A DNA stretch of 6,873 nucleotides from an uncultured Sphingobacteriaceae bacterium (GCA_937875035.1 CALNCF010000247.1:1-6873), one strand, 5' to 3'; shown: positions 1-6,840, counted from the first letter of the stretch. The notes: generated from the letters alone by a model not told the origin. Numbers and translations: made by a program.

Positions 1-1
1 G

Positions 2-1069
2 CAGCTGAAAAATTATCAGTTGCTGATCCTGCACCAGCTGCCATCATCTTCCAATGCCGCTACCGAAATACTGAATACGGCGAACCGTCTCGCGCTGCCG
101 GTCTGGTATATCCTGGGCTCGGATACCTACCTCGATCTCTTTAACCGTACAGGTTCGGGATTAACGATCCTCAATTCCAAAGCGAACCCGAACGAGGCCT
201 TGCCGGCGCTGAACACCGATTTCTATGCCTTTACCCTGAGCGACCAGGCTAAGGAAGAGATTCGTAAGTTCCCGCCGCTGAGCGCAGCCTTTGGTACTTA
301 TCGTACCTCGGGTAATTTCAATACTTTACTGACGCAACGCATCGGCGCCGTACTTACCGAACAGCCGCTGCTGGGCTTCGGCACATCGGGTACAGCGAAG
401 ACGGGCATACTGGCCGGTGAGGGTATCTGGAGATGGAGGCTGCAAAACTTCCAGTCTGCAGGAAATCATGAAGCCATCAATGAGCTGATGAGCAAGACCA
501 TCCAGTACCTGGCCGCGCGCGATGATAAGCGCCGGTTCCGGGTTACGCAGCCTAAGAATTATTTCGATGAGACCGAAGAAATCCTGTTCAACGCGGAGCT
601 TTATAACGATAGCTACGAATTAGTGAATGAGCCTGATGTGAGTATCGAGCTGAAGCAGGCGGATAAGAAATACTCCTACAGCTTTTCGCGTACAGGCGAA
701 GCCTATTCCCTGAATGCGGGTATCCTGCCTCCCGGCGATTATACCTGGGATGCGGCGACATCGTTAGGGAAAGAAAATTTTAAGATGAACGGCCGGTTCA
801 CGATCGCGGAAATAAACGCCGAGCAGCAGCAGACCACGGCCGACCACCAGTTGTTATACGCGTTGTCGTTGCGCAGCTCTGGGCAGATGATATACCCGGG
901 CGAAATGGATCGCTTACCGGAATTGCTGAAAGCCCGGGAAGACATCAGGACGGTTTCATACGAGCAGAAGAAGCTCGAAGAGCTGGTCAACCTCAGGTGG
1001 TTCTTTTTTGTGCTGCTTGCCTTGGTTTCGGTGGAATGGTTTATCCGTAAGCGCAACGGACTTTATTAG
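2..1069 (+). CDS. C-terminal part of a BatA/vWA-type membrane protein with GATase-like core (5' truncated)
   Basis: The frame is open to the left edge (Q-L-K-N-Y-Q before the first listed TTG at 20), so this is the last ~355 residues of a longer protein, not one starting at 20. The first visible part, with ...LLILHQLPS, reads like the beta-strand/loop of a class I glutamine-amidotransferase-like fold. Near nt 415-445 lies GEGIWRWRL, followed by a helix ending in QYLAARDDKRRFRV, then a beta-rich region (nt ~540-800) with a turn LPPGDYTW. One hydrophobic helix (nt ~985-1042, RWFFFVLLALVSVEWF) ends the protein, followed by a short basic tail RKRNGLY, so the tail is probably cytoplasmic and the core periplasmic. 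This layout matches Bacteroidota membrane proteins of about 680-700 residues that start with BatA-like helices; the N-terminal half is outside the window. Its function is not established. It converges on ftsB and is not part of the minus-strand operon. Confidence 0.85.
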   Translation, partial: QLKNYQLLILHQLPSSSNAATEILNTANRLALPVWYILGSDTYLDLFNRTGSGLTILNSKANPNEALPALNTDFYAFTLSDQAKEEIRKFPPLSAAFGTYRTSGNFNTLLTQRIGAVLTEQPLLGFGTSGTAKTGILAGEGIWRWRLQNFQSAGNHEAINELMSKTIQYLAARDDKRRFRVTQPKNYFDETEEILFNAELYNDSYELVNEPDVSIELKQADKKYSYSFSRTGEAYSLNAGILPPGDYTWDAATSLGKENFKMNGRFTIAEINAEQQQTTADHQLLYALSLRSSGQMIYPGEMDRLPELLKAREDIRTVSYEQKKLEELVNLRWFFFVLLALVSVEWFIRKRNGLY

Positions 1070-1079
1070 GGGTTGAAAT

Positions 1080-1100
1080 AATAACAAGGGTTATTTTTTC
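1080..1100 (+). terminator. weak hairpin plus T-run between converging genes
   Basis: After the stop codon of the plus-strand gene, bases 1080-1085 (AATAAC) pair with 1090-1095 (GTTATT) around a four-base loop AAGG, and a run of six Ts follows. The stem is only six base pairs and AT-rich, so it is a poor intrinsic terminator, but it sits exactly in the 21-bp gap between two converging genes and its right arm overlaps the last codons of ftsB. I see no better terminator for the plus-strand gene. Confidence 0.35.
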
Positions 1101-1387
1101 TTCTCTCTCACAATCACGAAAACATCCTCGTTATCTTTCTTCATCAGGTATTTCTCCCTGGCGAATTTTTCGAGATGCTCCTGGTCTGTGCTCAGGTCTT
1201 TCAGGTCTTGTTGGGTCTTCCTGATCTCTTCTTCATAGTACTTCTTCTCCAGGCGGAGCGAACGTACTTTTTCCAGGTGCTCGTATTGATTGACAAGATC
1301 GTTCCTGTCGAGGAAAAGCATCCATACAATAAAACATACCAGCGCGATGTAGTATTTGTTTTTAAGATATGGGAGGATCCGTTTCAA
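1091..1387 (-). CDS. ftsB: FtsB/DivIC-family septum formation initiator
   Basis: A 98-residue single-pass membrane protein of the FtsB/DivIC family, which in other bacteria joins FtsL and FtsQ/DivIB in the divisome and helps trigger septal wall synthesis. Residues 1-10 are a short basic cytoplasmic end, 11-26 are the membrane helix (KYYIALVCFIVWMLFL) followed by DRND, and ~31-70 form a charged heptad-like coiled coil. Residues 72-93 (LEKFAREKYLMKK..EDVFVI) are the family's conserved end. Length is normal. The start is TTG: the frame stays open upstream to a stop at 1448-1450 but contains no ATG or GTG, and the sequence after the TTG (KRILPYLKNKYY) fits a normal N-terminus. It lies downstream of eno, as ftsB does in E. 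coli, but here a 477-bp gap, the eno terminator and an own promoter separate them. An intrinsic terminator ends only 12 nt before the start. The ftsB versus divIC name is a matter of convention in this phylum. Confidence 0.9.
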   Translation of the reverse strand: MKRILPYLKNKYYIALVCFIVWMLFLDRNDLVNQYEHLEKVRSLRLEKKYYEEEIRKTQQDLKDLSTDQEHLEKFAREKYLMKKDNEDVFVIVREKKK

Positions 1388-1399
1388 AATGCGCTTCGT

Positions 1400-1437
1400 A
1401 AAAAAGGACAGATGACCCGCTTGTTCATCTGTCCTTT
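1400..1437 (-). terminator. intrinsic terminator in the ftsB leader (attenuator or sRNA end)
   Basis: Bases 1403-1415 and 1425-1437 form a perfect 13-bp inverted repeat (core GGACAGATGA / TCATCTGTCC) with a nine-base loop. On the minus strand the stem is followed by six Ts (1405-1400, partly shared with the stem), the classic intrinsic terminator form; on the plus strand only three Ts follow. It stands between the minus-strand promoter at 1542-1574 and the ftsB TTG at 1387, so ftsB needs read-through, or the RNA ending here is a separate small RNA of ~135 nt. The loop can pair with an upstream leader segment. Confidence 0.75.
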
Positions 1438-1536
1438 GGAAATAATTTTAACCTCAAGCGGGTTTCATGTTTTATGTTTCTAATACAAAGAAAAATATCT
1501 GTAAGTCAAATACTCACTAAATATTTTCCACATATT
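1400..1536 (-). promoter_or_regulatory. predicted ftsB leader RNA with two exclusive pairings
   Basis: This is the RNA expected from the promoter at 1542-1574 (start near 1533-1537) to the terminator. Bases 1455-1463 (minus: ACCCGCTTG) are perfectly complementary to 1415-1423 (minus: CAAGCGGGT), which form the terminator loop plus one stem base. That pairing would compete with, or form a pseudoknot on, the terminator hairpin. A four-codon ORF, ATG AAA CCC GCT TGA (1468-1454, M-K-P-A), covers the upstream pairing segment. No known riboswitch class is recognised. An independent small RNA is the main alternative. Confidence 0.4.
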
Positions 1537-1541
1537 AACAT

Positions 1542-1574
1542 CAAAGGTAGAGAAAAAAATCTGATAAGAACAAA
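1542..1574 (-). promoter_or_regulatory. Bacteroidota-type promoter for ftsB leader
   Basis: On the minus strand TTTG (1574-1571) is followed by a 21-bp spacer and TACCTTTG (1549-1542). This fits the sigma-ABfr type promoter known from Bacteroides and Flavobacterium (TTG or TTTG near -33, TAnnTTTG near -7, spacer about 17-23). The start should be near 1533-1537, giving a leader of about 148 nt to the ftsB TTG. Confidence 0.65.
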
Positions 1575-1602
1575 TCCTGTTTCTTCAACCGGGTGATACC
1601 CG

Positions 1603-1631
1603 TTTCCTGCTGTTTAATTTTCCTGCTGTTT
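1603..1631. repeat. tandem direct repeat, 13-bp unit, 16-bp period
   Basis: TTTCCTGCTGTTT occurs at 1603-1615 and again, identical, at 1619-1631 with period 16. On the minus strand this is AAACAGCAGGAAA twice, starting about 30 bp upstream of the -33 element of the ftsB promoter. A partial third match (AAACAGGA) lies at 1576-1583. The position suits an activator site, but a chance low-complexity duplication is also possible. Confidence 0.5.
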
Positions 1632-1687
1632 TCTCATCCCGGAGAAGAAAATCACGACATATAAATTCTTGCTCATGATCTTCGGAG

Positions 1688-1707
1688 ATACCTGTTTATA
1701 CAGGTAT
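1688..1707. repeat. 7-bp inverted repeat around TTTATA
   Basis: ATACCTG (1688-1694) and CAGGTAT (1701-1707) are perfect reverse complements separated by TTTATA, and the innermost T-A pair can extend the stem by one. No T-run follows on either strand, so it is not a terminator. It could be a dimeric regulator site or an RNA hairpin; no specific regulator is recognised. Confidence 0.4.
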
Positions 1708-1810
1708 TTCAGCGATCAGCACATGAAAATTATTTTGGGAATAGAAAGATTTATTGAGTGTTTGAAGATGACAGGAAAAGATGCAGACAGGAACGAAATT
1801 ATACTGCCCT

Positions 1811-1846
1811 TAAACAAAACATGCAGACCGGGAAGGGTCTGCATGT
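1811..1846 (-). terminator. eno intrinsic terminator (operon end)
   Basis: Eleven base pairs, ACATGCAGACC (1819-1829) with GGTCTGCATGT (1836-1846), enclose a six-base loop. On the minus strand the hairpin is followed by TTTGTTTA (1818-1811). It begins 18 nt after the eno stop codon and faces the right way, so it is the likely 3' end of the carA-to-eno operon. Confidence 0.85.
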
Positions 1847-1864
1847 CTGAACATAGGAATGAAA

Positions 1865-3172
<1,308 letters not shown>

Positions 3173-3206
3173 TTAATTGTTCTGGTTAAAAATATCAATT
3201 TAAGCG

Positions 3207-4304
3207 TTATTCCCATTTGAATACTTTCACGGCAACAAGATAGACACCTACACCCCAGGCGCAGATCACCAGCACCTGGTGCGATACATCCAGGAGACTG
3301 GCGCCTTCAAAGGCAACCTTACGCAAGGCGTCATTCAGATAGGTCAGGGGCAGGGCCCTGCTCACCGGCTGCAGCCATTCGGGGAATGCGGATACAGAAA
3401 AGAACGTTCCCGACAATAAAAATTGTGGCAGGGTTAAAATATTGGCGATGGGCGGCACCGAGCTTTCATTTTTGGCAATGCCCGAAACCACGAAGCCCAA
3501 GCCCATAAATACGACCAAGCCGAGCGCGGAGAGCAGGAGCATATCTACTACGGTACGGACGCCGTTAATGAGGGTGAATCCGAAGAAGAAATGTCCTATG
3601 CAAATAATGAACAGCGCACCGATGAGCGCAAAGGCCATACGGCTCAGCGCTTCACCTAATATGATGCTGTAACGCTGTACCGGTGTGGCGAAAAAACGTT
3701 TGATCACAAGCTGGATGCGCAGGCTCAAGAATACGAACGCGGTTCCGAAGATTCCCGTGCTTAAAAGAGAAAAGCCCAATTGCCCGGGCAGTATAAAGTC
3801 GATGGTCTTGTATTCCCTTCCTTCTACGGTGGTTTCTTTCAGCTCCGCGTACGAAGGTTCGATACCTTGCATATTCATTTCGTAGAGGATGTTGTTCAGT
3901 ACCGATTTCATGATCGCGCCCCCGTTGATCGAAGCCTTGGTTGTTTGCAGGTCGATCCTGTAAGCGGGCTTCTGTCCCTCCGCGTTTTTGCTGATATTGA
4001 TCATGGCATCGAGCCTGCCCTTAGACAGGTTGGCCTGCATTTCCTCTTCGGTTTGCGTAGTGATGAGGTGGATCAGCCTGTTGGACTGTAAAGCCTGGTA
4101 TACCGGGTTCTCCAGGTCGGAGGCTTTGTCTACACCCACATCCACTCTTACACCTCCTCCTCCGATAAATCCGAATACCAGGATAAAGATCAGGGGGAAG
4201 GCCAGGGTAAAGATCACCGCCGAAGGGCTGCGAAGTATCGAACGGAAGCTCGCCTTGGCTATGGCCAACGTAGCGCGTACGTTGTTATATTTTTTCTGTT
4301 GCAT
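3207..4304 (-). CDS. ABC-2 type transporter permease
   Basis: Membrane subunit of an ABC exporter, 365 residues. After a short cytoplasmic N-terminus comes helix 1 (~29-48, VIFTLAFPLIFILVFGF), then a large outside domain (~49-165) and five more helices at about 169-195, 217-241, 253-274, 285-304 and 340-360. The stretch LPQFLLSGTFF...LPLTYLNDALR (292-327) is typical of the ABC-2/DrrB family. The large loop after helix 1 fits the ABC2_membrane_3 (YhgE/YhiH-like) layout. The ATG lies 2 nt after the stop of the ATPase gene, so the two are translationally linked and form one transporter, probably a dimer of each subunit. GGAGGG sits 7 nt before the start. The substrate cannot be read from sequence; drugs, lipids or polysaccharides are all possible in this family. 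Confidence 0.93.
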   Translation of the reverse strand: MQQKKYNNVRATLAIAKASFRSILRSPSAVIFTLAFPLIFILVFGFIGGGGVRVDVGVDKASDLENPVYQALQSNRLIHLITTQTEEEMQANLSKGRLDAMINISKNAEGQKPAYRIDLQTTKASINGGAIMKSVLNNILYEMNMQGIEPSYAELKETTVEGREYKTIDFILPGQLGFSLLSTGIFGTAFVFLSLRIQLVIKRFFATPVQRYSIILGEALSRMAFALIGALFIICIGHFFFGFTLINGVRTVVDMLLLSALGLVVFMGLGFVVSGIAKNESSVPPIANILTLPQFLLSGTFFSVSAFPEWLQPVSRALPLTYLNDALRKVAFEGASLLDVSHQVLVICAWGVGVYLVAVKVFKWE

Positions 4305-4306
4305 GA

Positions 4307-5068
4307 TTATTCCCTCCAGGCTTTACCGGTGAGCTGGATAAACACATCTTCCAGTGTCGCTTTCTTCACTTCTTTCTTTCGCTCGAAGCCGGAATTTACC
4401 AGCTCGTCGATCATGTTATTCGGGGTGTCGATCACAACGACCTTTCCGTTGTCGACCAGCGCTACCCGGTCGCAAAGCACTTCTGCTTCGTCCATGTAAT
4501 GCGTAGTGATCACCACGGTGGTGCCATTGTTACGGATGGTGGTGATCAGGTCCCAGAGGTTGCGCCTGGCCTGCGGGTCGAGCCCGGTGGTAGGCTCATC
4601 AAGAAAGACGATCCGGGGGTTATTGATGAGGGTAGTGGCAATGGAGAAACGCTGTTTCTGCCCGCCCGAAAGCTCTTTGTATTTGGCCCTGGCCTTATCT
4701 CTTAACGAAACCTTATCGAGCATCTCCATCGGCTTAACATCAATGCCATATAAGCCGCAGAATAATTCGATCAGCTCGGTCAGGTTAAGATTGGGATAAT
4801 ACCCTGCGGCCTGCAATTGCACGCCTATACGTTGTTTAATGGCAGAAGGATATTTATCTACATCGAAGCCGTCGACCATGATCTCGCCGGAGGTCTTGTC
4901 GCGCAGGGTTTCAATGATCTCCAGGGTAGTGGTCTTGCCGGCACCGTTAGGGCCCAGCAGCCCGAAGATTTCCCCTTCAAAAACATCAAAGCTGATTCCC
5001 TTGACTGCCTGGAAATCGCCGTAGTTCTTAACGAGGTTCTTTACGCTGATTATTTTATTTTCTTTCAT
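4307..5068 (-). CDS. ABC transporter ATP-binding protein (exporter type)
   Basis: Cytoplasmic ATPase, 253 residues, powering the permease encoded 2 nt downstream. All motifs are intact: Walker A GPNGAGKT (39-46), Q-loop near Q86 (GVQLQAAGYYPNLNLTE), signature LSGGQ (133-137), Walker B IVFLDEP (153-159), D-loop GLDP (162-165) and switch histidine H190 (TTHYMDEAE). The end, KATLEDVFIQLTGKAWRE, is the short tail common in DrrA/CcmA-like subunits of ABC-2 exporters, and GYYPNLNLTE is typical of them too. It has no extra membrane domain, so it needs the separate permease. The ATG is 2 nt after the stop of the secreted-protein gene upstream. The protein family does not reveal the substrate. Confidence 0.96.
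   Translation of the reverse strand: MKENKIISVKNLVKNYGDFQAVKGISFDVFEGEIFGLLGPNGAGKTTTLEIIETLRDKTSGEIMVDGFDVDKYPSAIKQRIGVQLQAAGYYPNLNLTELIELFCGLYGIDVKPMEMLDKVSLRDKARAKYKELSGGQKQRFSIATTLINNPRIVFLDEPTTGLDPQARRNLWDLITTIRNNGTTVVITTHYMDEAEVLCDRVALVDNGKVVVIDTPNNMIDELVNSGFERKKEVKKATLEDVFIQLTGKAWRE
4312..4317 (-). promoter_or_regulatory. Shine-Dalgarno-like GGAGGG before the permease
   Basis: On the minus strand GGAGGG ends 7 nt before the permease ATG, at ideal spacing. Bacteroidota genes mostly lack such sites, and the other starts here are without an obvious one. The bases also encode the W-R-E end of the ATPase, so the match could be a by-product of coding. Confidence 0.4.
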
Positions 5069-5070
5069 GA

Positions 5071-5589
5071 TCAGAATACGACAAAGGGGATGCGCACGGT
5101 TTGCGATTCCTGGTTTTCAGGATGGATGATATATAACGATTCCTTGCGGGCCTGTGCCGTAAACCCCTGCGGGTACTGGGCATTAAGACCATGCACCGAC
5201 CTGATGGAAGCCTTCTCGTCATACTCGTAAAGGTAGGCATTGGCGGTAATGGTGCCCTTGGCACGGGTAATGGTTTCGTAGAGCAGTACTCTTTCCTGAC
5301 CGCCGTAATACCCGAAGATCTTGGTTTCCTGCCGTTCCCCACCCCCGAAGCAGAGGCGTTTGGTTTTCACCGTACGGATCACCCGCTTTTCCCTGGTATA
5401 TGCTTTCCCTTTGGTCGTACGGATGCAGCGGGTGTACTTCACTGTGCTGGCACGGTCATTCGCGTAGTTCGTCAGAAGCTTGTAGTCCGTAGAACGCTGG
5501 AACTGCTCCAGGGCTGAATAATTCTCCTGGGCAAGGACGAGGCCCGGGCCTGCAAGAAGGAATAAAGTGATCGACAGGAGGATCTTCAT
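5071..5589 (-). CDS. Small secreted basic protein of unknown function
   Basis: I do not recognise this 172-residue protein. Residues 1-20 (MKILLSITLFLLAGPGLVLA) form a clear Sec signal peptide with probable cleavage at A20/Q21; there is no lipobox cysteine, so a soluble periplasmic or secreted product is expected. The mature part is rich in Lys and Arg, especially ~51-80 (RCIRTTK, REKRVIRTVKTKRLC), and has two cysteines, C55 and C80, that could form a disulfide. The rest alternates short beta-prone stretches (KIFGYYGGQERVLLYETI, TANAYLYEYDE) and ends in IPFVVF. It is 1 nt after carA and 2 nt before the ABC ATPase, so it is co-expressed with the exporter and might be its accessory part or cargo, which is inference from position only. 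Reading in the same direction as its neighbours, with a signal peptide and ATG, makes it a real gene rather than a shadow. Confidence 0.85.
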   Translation of the reverse strand: MKILLSITLFLLAGPGLVLAQENYSALEQFQRSTDYKLLTNYANDRASTVKYTRCIRTTKGKAYTREKRVIRTVKTKRLCFGGGERQETKIFGYYGGQERVLLYETITRAKGTITANAYLYEYDEKASIRSVHGLNAQYPQGFTAQARKESLYIIHPENQESQTVRIPFVVF

Positions 5590-5590
5590 A

Positions 5591-6688
5591 CTACGACATC
5601 ATCTCCACGAACTGATCGAATAAATACCGGGAATCGTGCGGGCCGGGTGAAGATTCCGGGTGATACTGTACCGAGAACGCTTTCTTGCCTTTTACGCGGA
5701 TACCCTCGATCGACTGGTCGTTCAGGTTCACGTGTGTAACTTCTACCAGCTCCGACCGGTGCACATCTTCCGGGATCACGCCGAAGCCGTGATTCTGGGA
5801 GGTTACCTCGCAGCGATTGATGATGATATTCTTAACCGGGTGGTTCAGTCCCCGGTGACCGTTAAACATTTTATGGGTACGGATGCCGTTGGCCAGGGCC
5901 AGGAGCTGGTGCCCTAAGCAGATCCCGAATAAAGGCTTTTCAGCCTGTAAAATATCCTTGACCGTTTCAATGGCGTAAGGCATGGCCGCCGGATCGCCGG
6001 GGCCGTTTGAAATGAAATAACCGTTTGGCTGGAAGGCTTCCATCTCGGCGAAGCTGGTCTTTGCCGGGAATACCTTCGCATATACATTACGCTCCGAGAA
6101 ATTGCGCAGGATGTTCTTCTTCACACCCAGGTCGAGCACGGCTACCCGGTAGCCTGCATCTTCATTCCCATAGAAATAAGGCTCTTTCGTGCTCACTACC
6201 GAAGAGAGCTCCAGCCCGTCCATACCGGGAACGGCAGCCAGTTGCTTCTTCAGCTCTTCCAGGTCCAGGGTTTCCGAAGAGATGATCCCGTTCATGGCGC
6301 CCTTGTCGCGGATATGGCGCACCAGCTGGCGCGTGTCGATATCGGAAATGCCGACAATATGCTCGCCCAGGAAATAATCCTGGATCGATTGCCCGGCCGT
6401 TTTACGTGAATAGTTTACATTGAAATTCTTGCATACCAACCCGGCGATCTGGATCTTTCCAGATTCTACCTCATCATCCTGGATCCCATAATTCCCGATA
6501 TGAGCATTGGTCGTTACCATGATCTGCCCGAAATACGAAGGGTCGGTGAAAATTTCCTGGTAGCCGGTCATCCCGGTGTTGAAACAGATCTCTCCGGTTG
6601 TGGTTCCTATTTTGCCGGCAGATTTACCATAGAAAACGGTGCCGTCGGCAAGAAGAAGTACTGCGGGGATTTTTGCGATATCAGCCAT
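5591..6688 (-). CDS. carA: Carbamoyl-phosphate synthase small (glutaminase) subunit
   Basis: Small subunit of carbamoyl-phosphate synthetase: it hydrolyses glutamine and passes ammonia through the complex to CarB, for arginine and pyrimidine synthesis. Length 365 is close to the usual 360-385. The N-terminal CPSase_sm_chain domain (~7-140) shows LADGTVFYG, GEICFNTGMTGYQEIFTDPSY and GISDIDTRQLVRHIR. The class I GATase domain (~181-365) shows VLDLGVKKNI, NGPGDP (228-233), the nucleophile C257 in GICLGHQ, TSQNHGF (296-302), and H343 and E345 in YHPE; the triad is complete. carB is not in the window. The ATG is supported by MADIAKIPAVLLLADG, matching family N-termini, and by stop codons before it; its upstream region is AT-rich without a Shine-Dalgarno site, as usual in this phylum. 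The TAG stop is 1 nt before the secreted-protein gene. A promoter, a hairpin and an intrinsic terminator in the 185 bp upstream suggest control by attenuation. Confidence 0.98.
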   Translation of the reverse strand: MADIAKIPAVLLLADGTVFYGKSAGKIGTTTGEICFNTGMTGYQEIFTDPSYFGQIMVTTNAHIGNYGIQDDEVESGKIQIAGLVCKNFNVNYSRKTAGQSIQDYFLGEHIVGISDIDTRQLVRHIRDKGAMNGIISSETLDLEELKKQLAAVPGMDGLELSSVVSTKEPYFYGNEDAGYRVAVLDLGVKKNILRNFSERNVYAKVFPAKTSFAEMEAFQPNGYFISNGPGDPAAMPYAIETVKDILQAEKPLFGICLGHQLLALANGIRTHKMFNGHRGLNHPVKNIIINRCEVTSQNHGFGVIPEDVHRSELVEVTHVNLNDQSIEGIRVKGKKAFSVQYHPESSPGPHDSRYLFDQFVEMMS

Positions 6689-6691
6689 GAA

Positions 6692-6838
6692 TTAAATTGA
6701 TAATGAATAAACAAAAAAGGCTTTGCCCTCCACGGTGCAAAGCCTCTGAAATATCTTATGGTTTGAAAAACAGTGTTTTCGTAATGACAATTCGTCCTGG
6801 TACAATGAAAAAATGAAAGGGTTCATTTGGGATTTCAT
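6692..6838 (-). CDS. possible 48-codon leader ORF upstream of carA
   Basis: An ATG at 6838-6836, almost at the predicted transcription start, opens a frame of 48 codons (MKSQMNPFIF... to ...VYSLSI) that stops with TAA at 6694-6692, 3 nt before the carA ATG. A second in-frame ATG is at 6826. The frame runs through the terminator hairpin, so a translating ribosome would keep it from forming. The peptide is of no known family. The AT-rich composition and hairpins mean it may be open only by chance, but its end so close to carA would allow coupled translation. Confidence 0.2.
   Translation of the reverse strand: MKSQMNPFIFSLYQDELSLRKHCFSNHKIFQRLCTVEGKAFFVYSLSI
6713..6745 (-). terminator. intrinsic terminator in the carA leader (attenuator candidate)
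   Basis: AGGCTTTGC (6718-6726) and GCAAAGCCT (6737-6745) form a perfect 9-bp stem with a 10-base loop, and on the minus strand a run of six Ts (6718-6713) follows. It ends 24 nt before the carA ATG and lies about 95 nt downstream of the predicted start. Either it is an attenuator for the carA operon, or it terminates a gene beyond the right edge (rplQ often precedes carA in this phylum). The promoter-like element between it and the edge favours the first reading, but both can be true. Confidence 0.75.
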
Positions 6839-6840
6839 TG
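6803..6840. repeat. 38-bp imperfect inverted repeat at the carA transcript 5' end
   Basis: On the minus strand AAATGAA (6828-6822) pairs with TTCATTT (6817-6811) around CCCT, and the outer CAATGAAA (6840-6833) pairs with TTTCATTG (6810-6803), leaving only TCCC (6832-6829) bulged. Together this is 15 bp of stem. It begins right where transcription should start, so it may be a 5' stabilising hairpin, a regulatory RNA stem or a repressor site over the start. No T-run follows as a terminator would need. Confidence 0.6.

Larger units (their letters stand above)
1388..1864. other. 477-bp intergenic regulatory region between eno and ftsB
   Basis: This AT-rich stretch has no convincing protein gene. 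From right to left, as read on the minus strand, it holds the eno terminator (1811-1846), a 7-bp inverted repeat (1688-1707), a tandem direct repeat (1603-1631), a short hairpin (1590-1602, CGGGT-GAT-ACCCG), a Bacteroidota promoter (1542-1574) and an RNA leader ending in an intrinsic terminator (1400-1437) directly before ftsB. The long distance and the number of elements are unusual for two linked housekeeping genes. Confidence 0.7.

Noticed and set aside
739..1056. 105-codon minus-strand ORF opposite the first gene
   Set aside because: Antisense shadow of the C-terminal part of the membrane protein; Ser-rich, with no motif.
4507..4548. Perfect 10-bp inverted repeat (TGATCACCAC / GTGGTGATCA) inside the ABC ATPase gene
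   Set aside because: It lies in codons for a Thr/Val-rich stretch before the switch histidine (ACC and GTG codons), so repeated complementary codons explain it. There is no T-run.
5055..5342. 95-codon minus-strand ORF overlapping the secreted-protein gene
   Set aside because: It is in another frame of the secreted-protein gene, has no family features and is rich in Arg/Pro/Ser as out-of-frame products often are.
6725..6765. Possible PyrR-binding site in the carA leader (CAGAGG before the terminator arm)
   Set aside because: The known PyrR loop has CAGAGAGG within a defined stem; here only CAGAGG is present and I see no matching stem. The resemblance is too weak to call.
6811..6828. ArgR box in the carA 5' inverted repeat
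   Set aside because: ARG boxes have TGAAT-N4-ATTCA; here TGAA and TTCA are only 4 bases apart, so half-site spacing is wrong.
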